A stretch of 64,000 nt of DNA from Ophiodon elongatus (taxonomy: Eukaryota > Chordata > Actinopteri > Perciformes > Hexagrammidae). The stretch is from assembly GCA_016806645.1 (NCBI GenBank), contig JACSYO010001608.1:1-64000 (forward strand), given 5' to 3'. This document shows positions 33,180 through 45,838 of the stretch, in pieces. The notes under the pieces are model-generated. The model did no database searches. It worked only from the letters and a program-made list of their open reading frames with translations, and was not told the DNA's origin. How positions within the stretch are numbered: position 1 is the first letter of the stretch; each line of letters begins with the position of its first letter. The position numbers and the translations under genes were made by a program.

Positions 33180-35849
33180 TAAAGGAGGAGGCGGTTTAGA
33201 CAAAACACCAAATCTTTAATGAAGTCACATGTCGTCCGTGAGCACAGGGAACAAGTCTTACAAAGGAAGTGCAGCGCCGCACCACTGGTGTCACAGCAGC
33301 TCTCTGGAGAACTGGAAACATCCCAGCAACAGAGCAACACGCCACCTTAACAGCTAACCAGCAATACTCAACTGCTACACAACTGCGCCTAGTGCACAAA
33401 ACAAACACACAAGCAGGATTAGGAGCACAAAAGTTAAAAGAAAAGAACAAAAAGAACGCTGTCTAGAGTCCAGATGACCTCTGACCTTTCACTGACCTGA
33501 GACGTCTGCAGACCGATGACTAACGTTTACCGTGAAACACGTATATGAGAGTTGTGGTTACACGTAACTCTGATGCGTCTCTAGTGGAGACGCTAACGAG
33601 CTAGCTGGCTAACGAGCTAGCATGCTAACTTTGAGCTTAACTCGGGCTTCCTGGTGTCGTGAAGCCGACTCGGTCTCCGAGTTTAACGTACAAAAATAAA
33701 CCTACATTTCCACAAACGCCATTTATTACCATAAACAGACGCGTCGAGACCTCGGGGGGAAATGTTGAACGCTGAAGTTATCTTATCAATTAGCGACGGA
33801 AAGAAAACAAATCAATCGGAGAATCGTTTGATCATTTTGAGAAAAACTCAAGAAACTTTACAGACCAAACGATTAAATGTAGAAAAGATCAACAGATTAA
33901 TTAATAATGAAACCATCAGCTGCAGTCCTGGAGATGTGTAATAGTTATACTAACTGTAAGTTTTTTTTTACCTTTAACTAAAAATGTTTCGCCAAAACAA
34001 AAACGTAACCTCCCTAAAAGTATAATTAAATCATCCACGTTGTTTCTGTTCATGTTTAATAATCATGAAGTCGGTCTCTTTCATTTCAAACTCTCACAGC
34101 TGGTGACAAGTGAGCTTTAGTTAACCGGATCAATAACATCCGGTTATGTTGAAACAGAACGAAAAGAAAAAGAGCAACTGGTGTATTATCCCGTCATCGG
34201 TACAGTAATTCCTCTCCACATTGACCCAGATTTTAAAATCATTATGAAAATAAAATCACAGCACATCAATGAAGTGACAAAGACTTTTTTTTGCGGCCAA
34301 ATGAATAAAACAAAAGCAAAGCATGGAAGACACAATAATAACCTTTTACAGCAGGACACTGTTGCTCAGGTTGATCCGGTCGAGGACTCGGAGCTCAGTC
34401 TTCACCTGAAAACTGTCAGAAAACACAAAGTTAGGCTTTAAAACACAAATCAGACGACTGTTACACATCTGATGCTCTTTTATTTACTTTACATTTATAA
34501 AAACTTTTTAGATTTTAATGGAACAATTAGTTCCACCGTAAGAAATTATCTACATATCAAAGCCTCAAACATCCGTCTCCTCTCAACTTGTACGATAAGT
34601 TCATCCTTCAGCCGGAGTCAGGATGTTTCTTTGCACACGCTGCATTTTCCTCCACAGTTATTTTCAACACGTGCACAGCTCCTGGTTTCTTTCTCAGTAC
34701 TATTCGTGTACTATTAGAGTATTATTTGTGTACTTTATGTCCTCATGAGACCGCCAGCAGGTGATCTCGGTTCGTTGTCAGCAGGTTGAGCTGCGGTGGT
34801 TTTTAAACATCACTCAAAGGAAATAGATGGTTCATTATTTTTGATCAATCTTTCCGGTCATTATTTGCCTCCTTTTTTCTTCTGCATATGAGTATCTTTG
34901 AGTTTTGGGCTGTTTGTCAGATAAAAGCCACGTGTGATGGACATTTTATGCCTCGATTGAGAGCTCACGATTCAACGGAGAGAAATCTGACTAATCGACA
35001 AAATTTGAGCTCTGCAGCTGGAATAAAGTTCTGACTCATTCAGCATTAACTTAGTTTTTGAGTTGGCAGGACACGCAGAGTCCTACCTTTGAATCCTACT
35101 ACAGTCCACCTAAATATATATATTTATTAGTTTTAATGGGAACCTGTCACATTGAAAATGTGTGTAAAGGAAAATGCAACTGAACCGACGGACATGGGAG
35201 GAGAGTTGGACAAACCTCAGCGCCCCTCGAGCACCAGCGTCCAGACCTGGAGGACAGCTCCGTGTCCGGTGGCGGACACAGACAGACGTACCTCAACACC
35301 AAACCCCAACTCTGACTGCCTCCACCCTGCTGCACAGACACCCTCGCCAGCAGCAGGCGGCCTGTGGGCAGCTCACCACATCCCTTCTAACTGCTCATAC
35401 TGCCTCAGCTCAGCTCAAACTCCACTTTAGCAAACAGGATGCCGCAGCTTGGGAAGGAGAGAAGTCCAGATTTGGTTTACAGGGCTGTTCTTAACAAACA
35501 CTTTGCTTAGTATTCAGTGAAAATGACGAGCTTGCACACTGGGTATGACAGAAAATGTAACTATAAGCTCAAGAATCTAAGTTGCAGATCAGGTTTTCAG
35601 GAAAAAGACCCTCTGGATTTTTTTTTGTTGAGCAACTGTCATTACTTAACAGATTTTTGTTTTAGAGATAATTAATCTGGATGTAAATGGTCAGAGTACC
35701 TGCTGAATTGGCTGCTAAAGGGGATAAACTTACCGGCTACAGTCATTTTTTTGAGCTAGTCTGCCTCTTGTCCTGGCACTAATGACTTTAAACAAAGACA
35801 ATGGAGACAAACAAAACAAATCTCTTATCAACTTGTTGTCACAACTCAC
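33180..35849 (-). other. Region downstream of srsf2, probably including its 3' UTR exons
   Basis: srsf2 genes have long, alternatively spliced 3' UTRs. A donor (gaatcag|gtgag on the minus strand) at 35849 shows that splicing continues after the stop codon. A minus-strand AATAAA is at about 33722. The block 34345-34490 is a third copy of the opening block of the duplications at 26262 and 28087. No other gene seen. Confidence 0.45.
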
Positions 35850-35862
35850 CTGATTCTGAGCT

Positions 35863-37153
35863 CTACGGGGATTCGCCTCCATTCTCTGCTGCTGACTTGG
35901 GCTGGCTTTTAGATCTCGACCTGGATCCTCTTTTGGAGGCAGGGGTGTGGCTTCTGGACCGAGACTTGGATTTGGACTTGGATTTGGACTTGGACCTGGA
36001 CCTGGATTTGGACTTGGACTTAGATTTGGACTTGGACCTGGATCTGGAACGAGATGGGGACTTTGCCTTGGCCTTCTTGTTCCTGGGAGAGTGGGACTTG
36101 GATCGGGAGTAGGACCTGGACCTGGACCGGCTGTAGCGGGATCGGCTTCGGGAACGAGAGCGGCTCCTGCTGCGGGATCGGCTGCGTCTTTTGTGTCTCG
36201 GGCTGGGGGAAGAGCTGAATGCATTCAGTCGGGTTATCATCCACAATATGAAGACAGATGGGAATGAACACAGTGAAATGTGACCTGCAGAGGATATACC
36301 TAGCATTATATATACTTAATTTGGACTTGCTAACCTTTTCATTAAAAGATTAACCGGACAGATTAGCTGGAGTTAGGAGATACTACATCCTAAATCCCGC
36401 CAACAGGAAGAGGCTCAAACACCACTAAATAATTAAAACAATACCTAAAGTCAGCATTCAAATGATCTTCCAAAAAAAAGAGTATTATTTACAAGAACAA
36501 ACGCAGAACTTCAAGGTAACTTCTTGGTAAAAATGATTATAAAACTTTTTTCTGTATCTAATCTAGGCCGACGTGTTGAATGATCATGTAAATTCCCCCC
36601 AAAAAACTTTCTTTGTTCTAGAAGGACTGAGTATCGGTCCACACACCCGAGGATCCCCATGATATGCAAATTCTTCAATGGAGTCCGGCTAGCTAAGATG
36701 TTGCTAACCGATTAGCTTGTTTTCTTACCTTCTGCTCCTGCGTCCATGGCCGCCGTACCTCCTGGTGGGGCCTCCTCCTTTCCGGCCGCCGCCACCTCCA
36801 CCTCCTCCGCCTCCTCCACCACCACCTCCGCCTCCTCCACCGCCGCTGCCGCCGTAGTGGGAATCAGGGGGTCTCCCGTAGCGCGCCATCTGCACCCGCA
36901 GCTCCCGCCCGTCGAGCAGCGCGCCGTCCATGGCGTCCATTGCGTCCTCGGCGTCGCGTTTGTCGTGGAAACGCACGAAAGCGAACCCGCGGCTCTCCTT
37001 GGTGTAGCGGTCGCGCGGGATGTAGACGTCGCCCACGCGCCCGTACTTCTCGAACACGCGCCGCAGAGTCTCGGGCGACGTGCGGTACGTCAGGTTGTCT
37101 ACTTTGAGAGAAGTCATGCCGTCGACGTCTGGCGGAGGCCTACCGTAACTCAT
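35863..37153 (-). CDS. srsf2: Serine/arginine-rich splicing factor 2 (SC35)
   Basis: Exon 1 is 37153-36729 and exon 2 starts at 36202, giving 254 residues. Residues about 1-92 are an RRM: MSYGRPPPDVDGMTSLKVDN, RNP-2 (LKVDNL) and RNP-1 (RGFAFVRF). A long glycine tract (about 110-130) follows, then an RS domain with RSRS/KSKS runs ending AAENGGESP. An alternative acceptor 12 nt upstream (36214) stays in frame and would add four residues; the downstream one gives GRRSRSPR, matching the mammalian junction. The protein binds exonic enhancers and promotes exon inclusion in nuclear speckles. The stop at 35863-35865 lies 13 nt before a donor at 35849, consistent with the known spliced 3' UTR used for autoregulation. 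The long Gly tract is unlike the mammalian protein. Confidence 0.96.
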
Positions 37154-37460
37154 GGCGCTGAAGCGGCGAGGCCTAGCGGGCTTCCGTTAAAACGGTTGAT
37201 ATCGCGGCTGCGACGGAGCCTAGCTGTTCCTCGGAGGGCCACACACTCTCGCACGCGTGCGATGGGGTGATTTAAGCGGATTGGCTTCGCCTGTGGAGTA
37301 TTCGGAGAGGAACAAACGCAAAACACGCGACTTCTTCCCGCACAACTCCGTCTGCCTCGCGCTCGTCAACTGCCCCGAACCAGTGAAGTGAACTTCTTCT
37401 TCTACTTTTAGAATGTGGCGCATTTTACGCACCCACGCCCCCTGGTGGAATTACCATCCA
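37154..37460. promoter_or_regulatory. srsf2 upstream region, CpG-rich, with a CTCF-like site
   Basis: CpG-dense sequence upstream of the srsf2 ATG. On the minus strand a CTCF-like core (ccaccagggggcg) lies at 37436-37448, just beyond the CpG-rich part. It is the start of the roughly 1.9 kb shared between srsf2 and mfsd11, which diverge. Confidence 0.55.
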
Positions 37461-37637
37461 TTGCTCCCTCCCCCTTTTTTTTTTAAACAATAAAACAAAC
37501 AAGCAGTGATGGAAGGAGATAATTTACTTCAGTACAATATGAGTGAAAATACTCCACTACAATTAAACTCCATGTATTCAAAACCTTACTGATGTAAAAC
37601 GTTTTACTCTCACATGTGGCGTTGTTTTATTTTTAAC

Positions 37638-38210
37638 CGGAAGTAGTTTTACTCACGAGCGGTAGTCGGTACCCCCAAAAATTAACAGCGTCTACGTGTT
37701 TTTTTAAAACAATAATTTATTAAGTATTTTAATACGGTCATAAATCACGCGTGGTTTGAAATCAATTACATTTCTGTCTGACTTGTAACGTATTTTATAT
37801 TTCATTAATTATAAAACAAGTAAACGGAAGTAGTTTTACTCACTCGCGAGCTGTAGCCGTTGCCGCCAAAAATGAGCAGCTTCTACGTGCTTTTTTAAAA
37901 ACAATAATTTATTAAGTATTTTAATACGTTCATAAATCATGCGTGGTTTAAAATGAATTACATTTATGTCTGAATCGTAACGTATTTTTTATTTTATTAA
38001 TTATTAAATAACCCTTGGCTACACAATTAACCGGAAGTAGTTTTACTCACTCGCGAGCTGGATCCGTTACCCCAAAAAATGAACAGCTTCCACGTGCTTT
38101 TTTGAAAAAAAAAAAATTAAGTATTTTAATACGGTGATAAATCATGGGTTGTTTAAAATGAATTACATTTATGTCTGACTCGTAACGTATCATTATTAAA
38201 CAAGTAACCG
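37638..38210. repeat. Three tandem copies of a 180-205 bp unit with ETS-like sites
   Basis: Units start at about 37638, 37822 and 38027, with the first bases of a fourth at about 38205. Each begins with ccggaagtagttttactcac (one copy has acggaag), followed in two copies by ctcgcgagctg, then ttaagtattttaatacggt and related AT-rich sequence. Copies differ by scattered substitutions, so the duplication is not recent. Confidence 0.92.
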
Positions 38211-39010
38211 GAAGTAGAATCTATTTCCCGTGAATAAACTAAACAAACTGGTTGCTGTTGGTGTAATGTCTCTGCGCGCACAGCAGTCAGCTGATTCAGT
38301 CACATGACTGCCCTTTCCAGTTTCGGGCAAGTCTCCCTGTTTACCGGGAGTCGTGAAAGTAGTTCCCGAGGATCTGTTCTAACACGAACGGAACCGACAC
38401 GTTAAAGTTAGTTTTGGGGAGAATATGAACAGTTGATCGTATCGGGACTTCCGGGTTAGCCAAGAAGCGTCCGCGTTGTTGGTGAGTTGTTTTCCAGTTG
38501 TTTTCTTGAGCGAGCAGACACCTCTGTCTCGATCCTCTTCGGTCTTAGACATGAACACCAAGACGAACTCCCTTTAAAAAAGCTGTCATTTAAACGCTCC
38601 TTTGCTTGTGAGTCGGACATAATGCGGGATATCCCATATATTTAGGTGGTATTGTCATCCAAACGATCCACTTTATAATTCGGCATACAATGCAGACAAT
38701 CAGACACTTCTTTAAATTCTAACTTTTAGTGAGACAGTCTCGTTATCCACCAGAACACGTTGAGAAAAGCGATTCTATATAGTTATTTTATGGAAATAAA
38801 GTTGTTGTTGTTGTGTCTATCTCTTGTGTGCCGAAATGATCAGTTATCTGTTCAAATAAAACAAATGTCTGAAAACGTTTATGGCTTGTCACTTCCTGTA
38901 AGTGTTTCTGTGTTTGTGATAAAACAACAGATTTTTTACTGTAGTTTGGTGTAAAAAAAGATTCTTCATGAGTGTTGCAGTGATTTCCACTTCTCTTCTT
39001 CTCTTCTCAG
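38211..39010 (+). other. Probable promoter / 5' UTR region of mfsd11
   Basis: CpG-containing patch around 38265-38400 includes tcacatgactgccc. The coding exon of mfsd11 has an acceptor at 39010, so at least one non-coding exon lies upstream, most likely here. Its exact position was not determined. Confidence 0.4.
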
Positions 39011-39061
39011 ATTCTTTAGTTGTGTTCACTTCCTCAAGGAGTTTGCAAACATCGTGCAAAA

Positions 39062-42000
39062 ATGAGTCCGGAGGGGAAGAAGCTGCTGAATATTGTCATC
39101 TTGGGCTTCGGCTTCATGTTCATGTTCACTGCCTTTCAAACATGTGGCAACATAGAGGTGGGTTTCATTTTCTGATGGACGTTCCAGATTGATCACACGT
39201 AGCTTCAGATGAGAGACGTCAGTCCTGAACAGTCTCTCTTCTTTCTAGCAAACTGTTCTCAAGAGCTTCAACAGCACGGAGTTCCACGGGAGTGGGTACA
39301 CAAGGTCAGTATCCGCAGTGTCTCACACAGAGCTGGTGGTGTCAGTGATCCTCCCCCATGATCATAGTCCAACCTCTTGAGAAGGAGAACTCTTTGACTG
39401 TCCACATGTTCCTGTCCTTGTAGTATGGCCATCATCTACGGGGTTTTCTCTGCCTCCAACATGATCGCCCCCTCAGTGGTGACCGTCATTGGACCGCAGC
39501 TCTCCATGTTTTTCAGTGGGCTTCTCTACAGGTGAGCCCCCCCCACCCCCTCTCGCCGCCACGTTGTTTATGCAAATTCAGCCTCCTAACGTCTCCTGTG
39601 TTGTTCTCCACAGCGGCTACATCGCGATGTTCATCTACCCGTACACGTGGAGCTTCTATACAGCCTCCGTGCTGGTGGGAGTCGGAGCAGCAGGTAAAGA
39701 GACTTCCTCTAACGGACCCGTCTGCTCCTCCTTCACGTCTTCTGACTCCTCCTACACGTCTTCTGACTCCTCCTTCACGTCTTCTGACTCCTCCTTCACG
39801 TCTTCTGACTCCTCCCCCTTGTGTTTTAGTCTTGTGGACGGCTCAGGGCAACGTGCTGGCCATCAACTCCACCGATGACACCATTGGAAGGAACAGCGGC
39901 ATCTTCTGGGCGCTGCTGCAGTTCAGGTGAACCTTCATGACCCGGCTTGTACCTGAAGCTAGTTTTAGGTTTTGTTACAGGTTCCTCTGGTTCTGAATGC
40001 AGGTTTATCTTCTCCTCCTCGTCTCTGCAGCTTATTCTTTGGAAATCTCTACATTTACTGCGCCTGGCATGGACACGTTCACATAACTGGTAGGAAGATG
40101 CATTGGATCAAATCTCTGCTATTCATAGAGTTCAGTTCCCGTTCTTCTGAGACGTGACTCAGGCTGTATGTCTCAGACAAGGACCGGCAGACGGTGTTCA
40201 TCTCGCTCACGGTGATCAGTCTGGTGGGCTGCTTCCTCTTCTTCCTCATCCGGAAGCCCGATCCGGAACCGGCTCCCTCTGAGGCGGCGGAGGCGCTGCT
40301 GCAGGCCGAGTCCACCGAGAGCGGCTCCACAGCCAGGTGAGTGGCCACCGGAGGAACCCCGGGTTTACAGGAGGAACCCTGGGGGTCCACCGGAGGAACC
40401 CTGGGGGGTCCACCGGAGGAACCCTGGGGGTCCACCGGAGGAACCCCGGGTTTACAGGAGGGGAACCCTGGGGGTCCACTGGAGGAACCCTGGGGGGTCC
40501 ACCGGAGGAACCCCGGGTCCACCGGAGGAACCCTGGGGGTCCACCGGAGGAACCCTGGGTTTACAGGATGAACCCTGGGGGGTCCACCGGAGGAACCCCC
40601 CAGTATGAATGTGATTATTGCACCAGTATGAATGTGTGGAGGTGGAGTTCTCTCAGCCTCATAACGTCGCCTCCTCCTCATCATCCTCTTCCTCCTCTTC
40701 CTCCTCCTTCTCCTCCTCCTCCTCCTCCTCCTCCTCCTCTTCCTCCTCCTTCTCCTCCTCCTCCTCCTCCTCCTCCTCCTCCTCCTCATCCTCCTCCTCC
40801 TCTCTGCAGCTCGGCTCATCCCGGCCTCTGGTCACAAGCTCTGGATGCTTTTGGTGAGTTCACTCACAATAACCTCCCCTTTGACCTTCAAAGTGACGCC
40901 GTTAACCTCCTCCTGCTTCTCCTTCTGACAGTGAAGGCCTGTAAGATGTTCACCACCAAGGAGATGCTGCTGCTGAGCGTCTCCATCGGATACACAGGTG
41001 AGAGGGGAGGGGGGAGGAGAGGAGGGGAGAGGAGAGGAGAGGAGAGGAGAGGAGAGGAGGTGAGGTGAGGTGAGGTGAGGTGAGGTGAGGTGAGGTGAGG
41101 TGAGGTGAGGTGAGGTGAGGAAAGGGGAGGAAAGGGGAGGAAAGGTGAGAGGAGGTGAGAGGAGGTGAGGAGGACTAATGTGTCTTCCCGCTCCCTCAGG
41201 TCTGGAGCTCACCTTCTACAGCGGTGTGTACGGGACCTGCATCGGAGCCATGACGCAGTTCGGCCATGACGCCAAGAGTCTGATCGGCATCTCCGGCATC
41301 TGCATCGGCATCGGGGAAATCTTAGGTGAGAGGTAGTACAGTAGAAAGTACTACATGTACCTCTGAGATGTAGTGGAGTAAAAAGTACTACATGTACCTC
41401 TGAGATGTAGTGGAGTAAAAAGTACTATATGTACCTCTGAGATGTAGTACAGTCGAAAGTACAATATTTAAGTACTTCTGATTAGTACTGCTGCAGTACT
41501 GCTGTAGTACTGCTGTAGTACTGCTGCAGTTCCGCTGAAGGCCTCCAGGCCTCCTGACTGACTCCCTGTCCCGACAGGAGGGGGCGTGTTCGGGATGATG
41601 AACAAGTGCAGCCGCTTCGGGAGGAACCCGGTGGTCCTGCTGGGCCTCATCACGCACTACGTGGCATTCTTCCTCATCTTCCTCAACATCGCCAGCGACG
41701 CCCCCATCGCCCCGGAGGAGGGCACGGCCCTGCAGGCCTACATCACCCCCAGGTACCAGGAGTACCAGTAGGACCAGGGGTACCATGGGTACCAATAGTT
41801 CCAGGAGTACCAATAGTACCAGCGGTACCAGGGGTACCAGTGGTGCCAATAGTACCAATAGTACCAGCGGTACCAGCGGTAGCAGGGGTACCAATAGGAA
41901 CAGGAGTACCAATAGTACCAATAGCACCAGAAGTACCAGTGATACCAAGAGTACCAGGGGTACCTGTAGTACCAATGGTACCAGCAGTACCAATAGTACC

Positions 42001-42181
42001 AGGAGTACCAGTGGTACCAATAGTACCAGCGGTACCAATACTACCAGGGGTACCAGCGGTACCAATAGTACCAGGGTTACCAATAGTACCAATGGTACCA
42101 GGAGTAGCAATAGTACAAATGGTACCAGCAGTACCAATAGTACCAGAGGTACCAGGGGTATTTCTCCTGTAAATTGATTTG

Positions 42182-42266
<85 letters not shown>

Positions 42267-43927
42267 TCAGTGTGGGCGTGGCTCTGCTCTGCAGCTTCCT
42301 GCTGGGTTTAGGTGACAGCTGCTTCAACACTCAGCTTCTCAGCATCATCGGCTTCTCGTTCAGAGATAATAGCGCTCCGGCCTTCGCCGTCTTCAAGTTC
42401 ATCCAGGTGAGTCTCAGACCCCTACCGACCCCGACCGACCCCTATAGACACTTACCGACCCCAACAGACTCCTACCGACCCTTACAGACCCCTACCGACC
42501 CCTACCCTACAGACCCCTACAGACCGCTACCCTACCGACCCCTACAGATCCCTACTGATCCCTACCGACCCCAACAAACCCTACCGACTCCTACAGACCC
42601 CTACCCTACCGACCGCTACCCTACCGACTCCTACAGACCCCTACTGACCCCTACCGACTCCTACAGACCCCTACCGACCCCTACCGACCCCTACTGACCC
42701 CTACCAACCCTTACAGACCCCTACAGACCCCTATCGACCCCTACAGACCCTTACAGACCCTTACAGACCCCTACCGACCCCTATCGACCCCTACCCTACC
42801 GACCCCTACAGACCCTTACAGACCCCTACCCTACAGACCCCTACCGACCCCAACAGAACCCTACAGAACCATACCGACCCCACCAGACCCTACCGACTCC
42901 TACCCTACAGACCCCTATCGACCCCTACCCTACAGACCCCTACCGACCCCTACAGACTCCTACCCTACAGACCCCTACCGACCCCTACAGACTCCTACCC
43001 TACAGACCCCTACCGACCCCTACCCTACAGACCGCTACCGAACCCTACCCTACAGACCGCTACCGACCCCAACAGAACCCTACAGAACCCTACCGACCCC
43101 AACAGACCCTACCGACTCCTACAGACCCCTACCCTACCGACCGCTACCCTACCGACTCCTACAGACCCCTACCAACCCTTACAGACCCTTACAGACCCCT
43201 TCAGACCCCTACCGACCCCTGCAGACCCTTACAGACCCCTACAGACCCTTACAGACCCCTACCAACCCCTACCCTACAGATCCCTACAGACCCCTACCGA
43301 CCCCTACCCTACAGATCCCTACAGACCCCTACCGACCCCTACCGAACCCCACTGACCCCTACCCCACAGACTCCTACAGACCCCTACAGACCCCTACAGA
43401 CCTCTACCGACTCCTACAGACCCCCACCGACCCCTACAGACCCCCACCGACCCCTACAGACCCCTACAGACCCCTAACCCTTCACACAGAAAATAAGAAA
43501 GGGATTCAATTCTGCAACCTGACAGGTTATTTTTTTGCCTCTCTGACTTTTCAAAGTTGTAAATTTACAAGAAAAAACTTGAATATATTCTCTGAGATCG
43601 TGACGTCATGAATTTGCCAGAAAAAACTTTTTATCTGAGATTAAAATAAAATAAATGATGACAAAAAAAACTTTCACTAAAAATATGTATTTTTCTTGCA
43701 AATAAATAACTTTATAATCTGAGAATATAATTTTTTCTCTTAAATGTGTGTTTCTCCCCCATCAGTCCATCATGGCCGCCCTGGCCTTCTTCTACAGTAA
43801 CTACCTGCTGCTGCACTGGCAGCTGCTCATCCTCGTCATCGCCGGCTTCTTCGGCTCCGTCACCTTCTTCCTGGCCGAGTGGAGGGCGGAGTCCAGCAGG
43901 AGGGAGTCGGACTACGACAGCATCTAG
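39062..43927 (+). CDS. mfsd11: UNC93-like major facilitator protein MFSD11
   Basis: Thirteen coding exons: 39062-39157, 39249-39304, 39424-39531, 39614-39693, 39830-39926, 40031-40089, 40177-40336, 40810-40853, 40932-40997, 41200-41325, 41578-41752, 42271-42406, 43766-43927. Phases join to 454 residues, close to the human length. It begins MSPEGKKLLNIVILGFGFMF and has about twelve hydrophobic segments, for example SMAIIYGVFSASNMIAPSVV, VFISLTVISLVGCFLFFL and LLILVIAGFFGSVTFFLAEW, with a hydrophilic acidic loop (about 205-230) between halves. MFSD11 belongs to the UNC93-like group of the major facilitator superfamily; its substrate is unknown. The start is chosen by the family N terminus and A at -3. 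It lies head to head with srsf2, as in mammals. Most of its introns contain minisatellites beginning near the donor. Confidence 0.95.
39721..39815. repeat. 18 bp minisatellite, mfsd11 intron 5
   Basis: About five units of tccttcacgtcttctgac. Confidence 0.9.
40340..40610. repeat. Minisatellite, mfsd11 intron 8 (7th in CDS numbering)
   Basis: Units of ggtccaccggaggaaccctg, 18-24 bp, about 12 copies, starting within 10 bp of the donor at 40337. A CT-rich tract (40670-40805) made of cctcctcct runs up to the next acceptor. Confidence 0.93.
41000..41172. repeat. (ggtga)n / (ggaga)n array following a splice donor
   Basis: Starts at the donor cag|gtgaga (40998). The pentamer aggtg/ggtga is repeated about a dozen times around 41055-41120. 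Confidence 0.93.
41330..41465. repeat. GTAC minisatellite, 3-4 copies
   Basis: Units with tagtggagtaaaaagtacta and catgtacctctgagatg; a member of the dispersed family also at 6935, 19835, 26375 and 28195. Confidence 0.9.
41753..42175. repeat. GTACCA minisatellite starting at a splice donor
   Basis: Begins exactly at the mfsd11 donor (cccag|gtaccaggagtacc) and continues as 9-18 bp units such as agtaccagcggtacca for 420 bp. Many ggtacc palindromes. The opposite-strand and same-strand open frames are artefacts. Confidence 0.95.
42182..42266. repeat. (GT)n of about 42 units before an acceptor
   Basis: Ends four to five bases (ctcag) before mfsd11 exon 42271, taking the place of a normal polypyrimidine tract. 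Confidence 0.97.
42418..43482. repeat. 1 kb decamer-type minisatellite, mfsd11 intron
   Basis: About 100 units of acccctaccg / acccctacag, beginning 12 bp after the donor at 42407. C/A-rich on the + strand. Confidence 0.96.
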
Positions 43928-45470
43928 GAGGAGGAGGAGGAGGAGGAGGAGGAGGAGGAGGAGGAGGAAGCTGACAGGAGGAGGAAGAGGAGGAGGAGGA
44001 GGAGGAGGAGGAGGAAGAAGCTGACACGAGGAGGAGGAGGAGGAAGAAGCTGACACGAGGAGGAGGAGGAGTCTGTGTGAACACGTTGCTGTCAGTCAGC
44101 TGCAGGAGATATTCTATATTTTCTCCATGAAAAGACCCAAAACATTACTAATCACTTTAAAACACATCGATGAGCCTCACTGGGTGACGCGCTCCTTTAT
44201 GCACTACAACACCCAACGGGGATTCATCCGCCGCTGAAAATAGTCCCGACTAGGTCCCTGTTTCCTCCCGTTCGTTTGATTATGAATCGTGTAAAGACGC
44301 AGACAGGAAGTGGGACTGACTCGAGTCTTCTGGTGGGATTTGATGAAGTTCTCACAGTTGATGTTAAATCGTTGCTCACGGACTCCGTTTGTCCTGCGAC
44401 CCGATCACGACCCGATCGCGACCCGATCGAGACCCGATCGCGACCCGATCGAGACCCGATCACGACCTCCCGGTAAACGTTTACGACACACGGCAGTAAA
44501 AAGGGAATTATTTTATCTGGGTGAGCCCCCCCCCCCCCCCCGACTCGTCTGCTCCTCCTCGTGACTGTTTTTATTGTTTTCGTCCTCGTGAGATCAAATG
44601 ACTCTGCATTCCAGGATGTTCTTCATAATTACACGTTTACCTCGGATGACGTTTGGTTCCAGTCCCTTTTTATTGTCGAGGGACGATAAAACCGCTCGGC
44701 TCCAAAGTTCCAACCGGAGGTTCAATATCTTCATCTCTGTAATGTACTGATTTAAAAAGTCTTCCTCACAGGAGGAAGCGTGCTCTCTATGGTGGTAAAG
44801 GTAAAACCTTTTATTTTCATAATCAATTAAACGGCCGATAATTTATTTTAATTAATGGTTTCGTCTCTGACGTCTTCGATCCGGCTCTGACGTCTTCAAA
44901 CGTCCAGAAGTATTCCGTTTTAAAATGACATGTGACAAAGAAAAGCTCACTCGAGAGGCCGGAATCAGAGAATATTGGAGTTGTTTCACTATTTCTGCTC
45001 GAAAAACGACGATCATAACTCGTGAAAACCAATAAGTTGGAGTTTGTCTTGTTTGCATCGTGAGCTGTGAACAAGGCTGAGCACCTGAAGGCCTCACCGT
45101 GAGGGGATGACCCCTGACCTGTAGACCCCCGGTGAATGACCCCTGACCTGATGACCCCCGAGGCCCCTCAGACCTCGTCTCTCTGGACTCTTTCTGTTTT
45201 TAATCACGACCACCGAGCTAAATATGAGACTTTCTGTAACAGACGTGGGAATTGATATCGGACATGCTGTTTTTCTTTTGTTTACTTGGTGTCGATTACG
45301 AATCGCAGCACATTATTATTATTATTCTCGTTAATTTATTGCTCCGTGAATGTTTCACGATGCAATGGCTCTGCAGGATGTGAAGGGAAACGCTGACGGT
45401 GATTTTATACTTGAACGGTCATTGAGATTGTCACCCGGACTTTGGCTTGCTTGTTTTTATTATCAATAAA
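43928..45470 (+). other. mfsd11 3' UTR
   Basis: Starts after TAG 43925-43927. Contains a GGA array (43928-44070), a 10 bp repeat of gacccgatcg at 44398-44468, and a polyadenylation hexamer AATAAA at 45465-45470. No other gene seen. Confidence 0.6.
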
Positions 45471-45838
45471 TATTATTTTGAACATTAGTTTTGGGCTTTT
45501 ATGTGGATAAACCAAAAGCTGTGTCCTCTGTATGTAATACTGTGAAAAGAGAAGGAGGTTAAATTCATTTAAAAACGTGGTTACGTGCTTTATTAATAAT
45601 CTTTATTATGTTTGACTTGCATATAAATACAAAATAAAATGCAATGAATAAGAAAACAATATATTAAAATAACATTTTATTAAATTTATTAAAGTACAAT
45701 ATATATTTTTTTCAAACTTAAATTATCCTTCTGACCTTTTACTTTAAATAATATAACATTTTCACAATAAAATTAGAAGTTTTGTTTTTTTCCGGAGTTC
45801 CGTTCCCTGAACGCAGCACGAGTCTCGCTCGTTGCCTA

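Noticed and set aside
35801..36267. Plus-strand frames rich in Leu/Asp and Gly
   Set aside because: Antisense shadows of the srsf2 RS domain.
41606..42330. Collagen-like or Val/Pro and Gly/Thr repeat proteins
   Set aside because: Frames run from an mfsd11 exon into the intronic GTACCA and GT repeats and ignore clear splice sites.
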